Below the pieces are notes generated by a model, which was given only the letters and a program-made list of their open reading frames with translations, had not been told where the DNA came from and did no database searches. 22,450 nt of DNA from JAWLDB01 sp041686915 (GTDB lineage: Bacteria > Bacillota > UBA994 > UBA5500): the NCBI GenBank assembly GCA_041686915.1, contig JAWLDB010000023.1:1-22450 (forward strand), read 5' to 3'. Both the position numbers and the translations under genes were made by a program. The stretch's first letter is position 1, and each line of letters begins with the position of its first letter. Below are positions 22,201-22,450 of the stretch, one piece after another.

Positions 22201-22450
22201 TTCTCGGTCCTGAACAATCCGGCTTCATGGTGACAGTAGGTTTTGACCTATACTGTCAGCTGCTGGAAGAGGCAGTGCGTGAACTGAAAGGGCAGACAGT
22301 GGAAGCTGCCTTTGAGCCTGAGCTGCAAGTGCCGTTTGATGCCTATATACCAGATCGGTATATCAGAGACAGCAAGCAGAAGGTTGAGATGTATAAGAAA
22401 ATCAGTGCTGCCACAGAGGCATCAGACATCGACGAACTAGAGGACGAAAT
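19263..22450 (+). CDS. mfd: Transcription-repair coupling factor Mfd (3' end outside window)
   Basis: Mfd pushes stalled RNA polymerase off DNA lesions and recruits UvrA for nucleotide excision repair. About 1062 codons are present, open to the window edge; family members are ~1150-1180 residues, so roughly the last 100 residues (part of the regulatory C-terminal domain) are missing. Order: UvrB-like region with the usual degenerate Walker A (GVSGATKSF); RNA-polymerase interaction domain ~495-560 (VGDYVVHVHHGIGQYLG); helicase core with Walker A GDVGYGKT at 650-657, DEEQ at 751-754, TATPIPRTL, and RGRVGRS at 922-928; start of the TRG/C-terminal region. The ATG at 19263 follows AAGGGGGG. No internal stop or frameshift seen. 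Confidence 0.98.
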   Translation, partial: MLGLSTLLSGSDNWQLLKRRLALGGNVLLSGVSGATKSFLTAGWVEEHSAPLLYVTATPGQADQAHRDLQALLPGTAVHYFPARENPLYGIAALSPELVGERLRTLYALSESRQVVVVAPWEALFYRLPAPQSFSRHSMELSYGQVIAPEQVARVLIQTGYERVDMVERPGQFSQRGGILDIYGLTSDWPVRIEFFGDEIDLIRQFDLTSQRSLENIDKVIIMPAQESFWEPEATEAGIVRIEAELAETVKASHNKGQQREHVIEDLERIRQGLVFPGRERYLPFFSEDRFSLFDYLPEGAVVIVDEPSRVYEQAESDYKHFVETFTNLLQDGRCLPRQMHMAFAPEELVAKLASRTALYLALFPRRPAPWRVEQHIPFLSRAVPSFHGQMAFLRQESARLLENHYRMVILAGDEERQQHILRYLQDEGFQHVVALSPEKTPAPGEVSIVIGELHTGFELPDIKLYVLTEGDILQKTRRRRSRQLSKAEGARLSDYRDLAVGDYVVHVHHGIGQYLGIKTLEIAGQHRDYLHVKYSGNDSLYVPTEQINLLQKYVGAEGKAPKVYSLGGTDWQKVKARVKQSVQEMAKQLLVLYAAREKNPGLSFPEDNDWQQQMEANFPYSETEDQLRAILAIKRDMQSDNVMERLLCGDVGYGKTEVAIRAAFKAATAGKQVAVLVPTTILAQQHYNTFRERFSGFPLEVALMSRFRSATENRETAKRVTQGLVDVVVGTHRLLQKDVKFKDLGLLIIDEEQRFGVTHKEKLKLLRENVDTLTLTATPIPRTLHMAMVGMRDMSVIETPPEDRFPVQTYVVEANEEVIQNAIRRELARNGQVYYLHNRVRSIRYVADKLTKLVPEARIAVGHGQMGEEKLERLMLEFMDGEYDVLVSTTIIESGLDIPNVNTIIVEDADKFGLAQLYQLRGRVGRSNRVAYAYFTYKPEKALSEVADKRLQAIKEFTELGSGFKIAMRDLEIRGAGNILGPEQSGFMVTVGFDLYCQLLEEAVRELKGQTVEAAFEPELQVPFDAYIPDRYIRDSKQKVEMYKKISAATEASDIDELEDE

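Noticed and set aside
1..22450. CRISPR arrays, tRNA or rRNA genes, prophage or defence genes
   Set aside because: No regularly spaced direct repeats, cloverleaf sequences, rRNA segments or recognisable phage/defence proteins were seen by eye; a tRNA and CRISPR scan was not run.

Overview
This window comes from an endospore-forming Firmicute, most likely an anaerobic Clostridia-type lineage. The evidence is the gene set and order: abrB, metG, tatD, rsmA, veg, ispE, purR, spoVG, glmU, prs, ctc/rplY, pth (spoVC), fin, mfd. This is the order of the abrB-to-mfd segment of the Bacillus subtilis chromosome. The T-box leader, strong SD sequences, GTG/TTG starts and consensus -35/-10 promoters fit the same assignment. 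Genus cannot be read from the sequence.

Layout. (1) 1-380: an abrB-type regulator gene on the minus strand faces the last codons of a second abrB-like gene on the plus strand. Their 3' ends and shared terminator form a near-perfect inverted repeat covering 1-162. (2) 381-898: divergent promoters and a Met-type T-box leader for metG. (3) 899-4507: metG-tatD-rsmA, tightly packed; rnmV, yabE and yabG, which sit here in B. subtilis, are absent. (4) 4526-4923: veg with two tandem promoters and a strong terminator. (5) 5017-8534: cyanophycin module cphB-cphA (degradation and synthesis of the Asp/Arg storage polymer), where B. subtilis has sspF. (6) 8576-11903: ispE, a GntR/FCD regulator, a MobA-like nucleotidyltransferase and purR, ending in a perfect 30-bp palindrome shared with a convergent glycine-zipper stress-protein gene. 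(7) 12780-13078: spoVG with a possible SigH promoter. (8) 13079-14544: about 1.45 kb with no intact gene. It holds four hairpin-forming 26-bp REP-like repeats beginning GTAG, arranged as two nested inverted pairs, and the inner pair encloses an internally deleted RAYT-type transposase. (9) 14545-17648: glmU, prs, rplY/ctc. (10) 17811-22450: pth, a small PrsW-like membrane protein gene overlapping fin, fin, and mfd (runs off the window).

How it fits together. Most genes are housekeeping (translation, rRNA methylation, isoprenoid, UDP-GlcNAc and PRPP supply, peptidyl-tRNA recycling, transcription-coupled repair) or belong to the sporulation/transition-state circuit (AbrB, Veg, SpoVG, Fin). The accessory insertions are the most informative parts: the cphBA pair, the GntR-nucleotidyltransferase pair beside purR, the stress-protein gene, the REP/RAYT cluster, and the PrsW-like gene coupled to fin. 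I saw no CRISPR array, tRNA, rRNA, phage or defence system.
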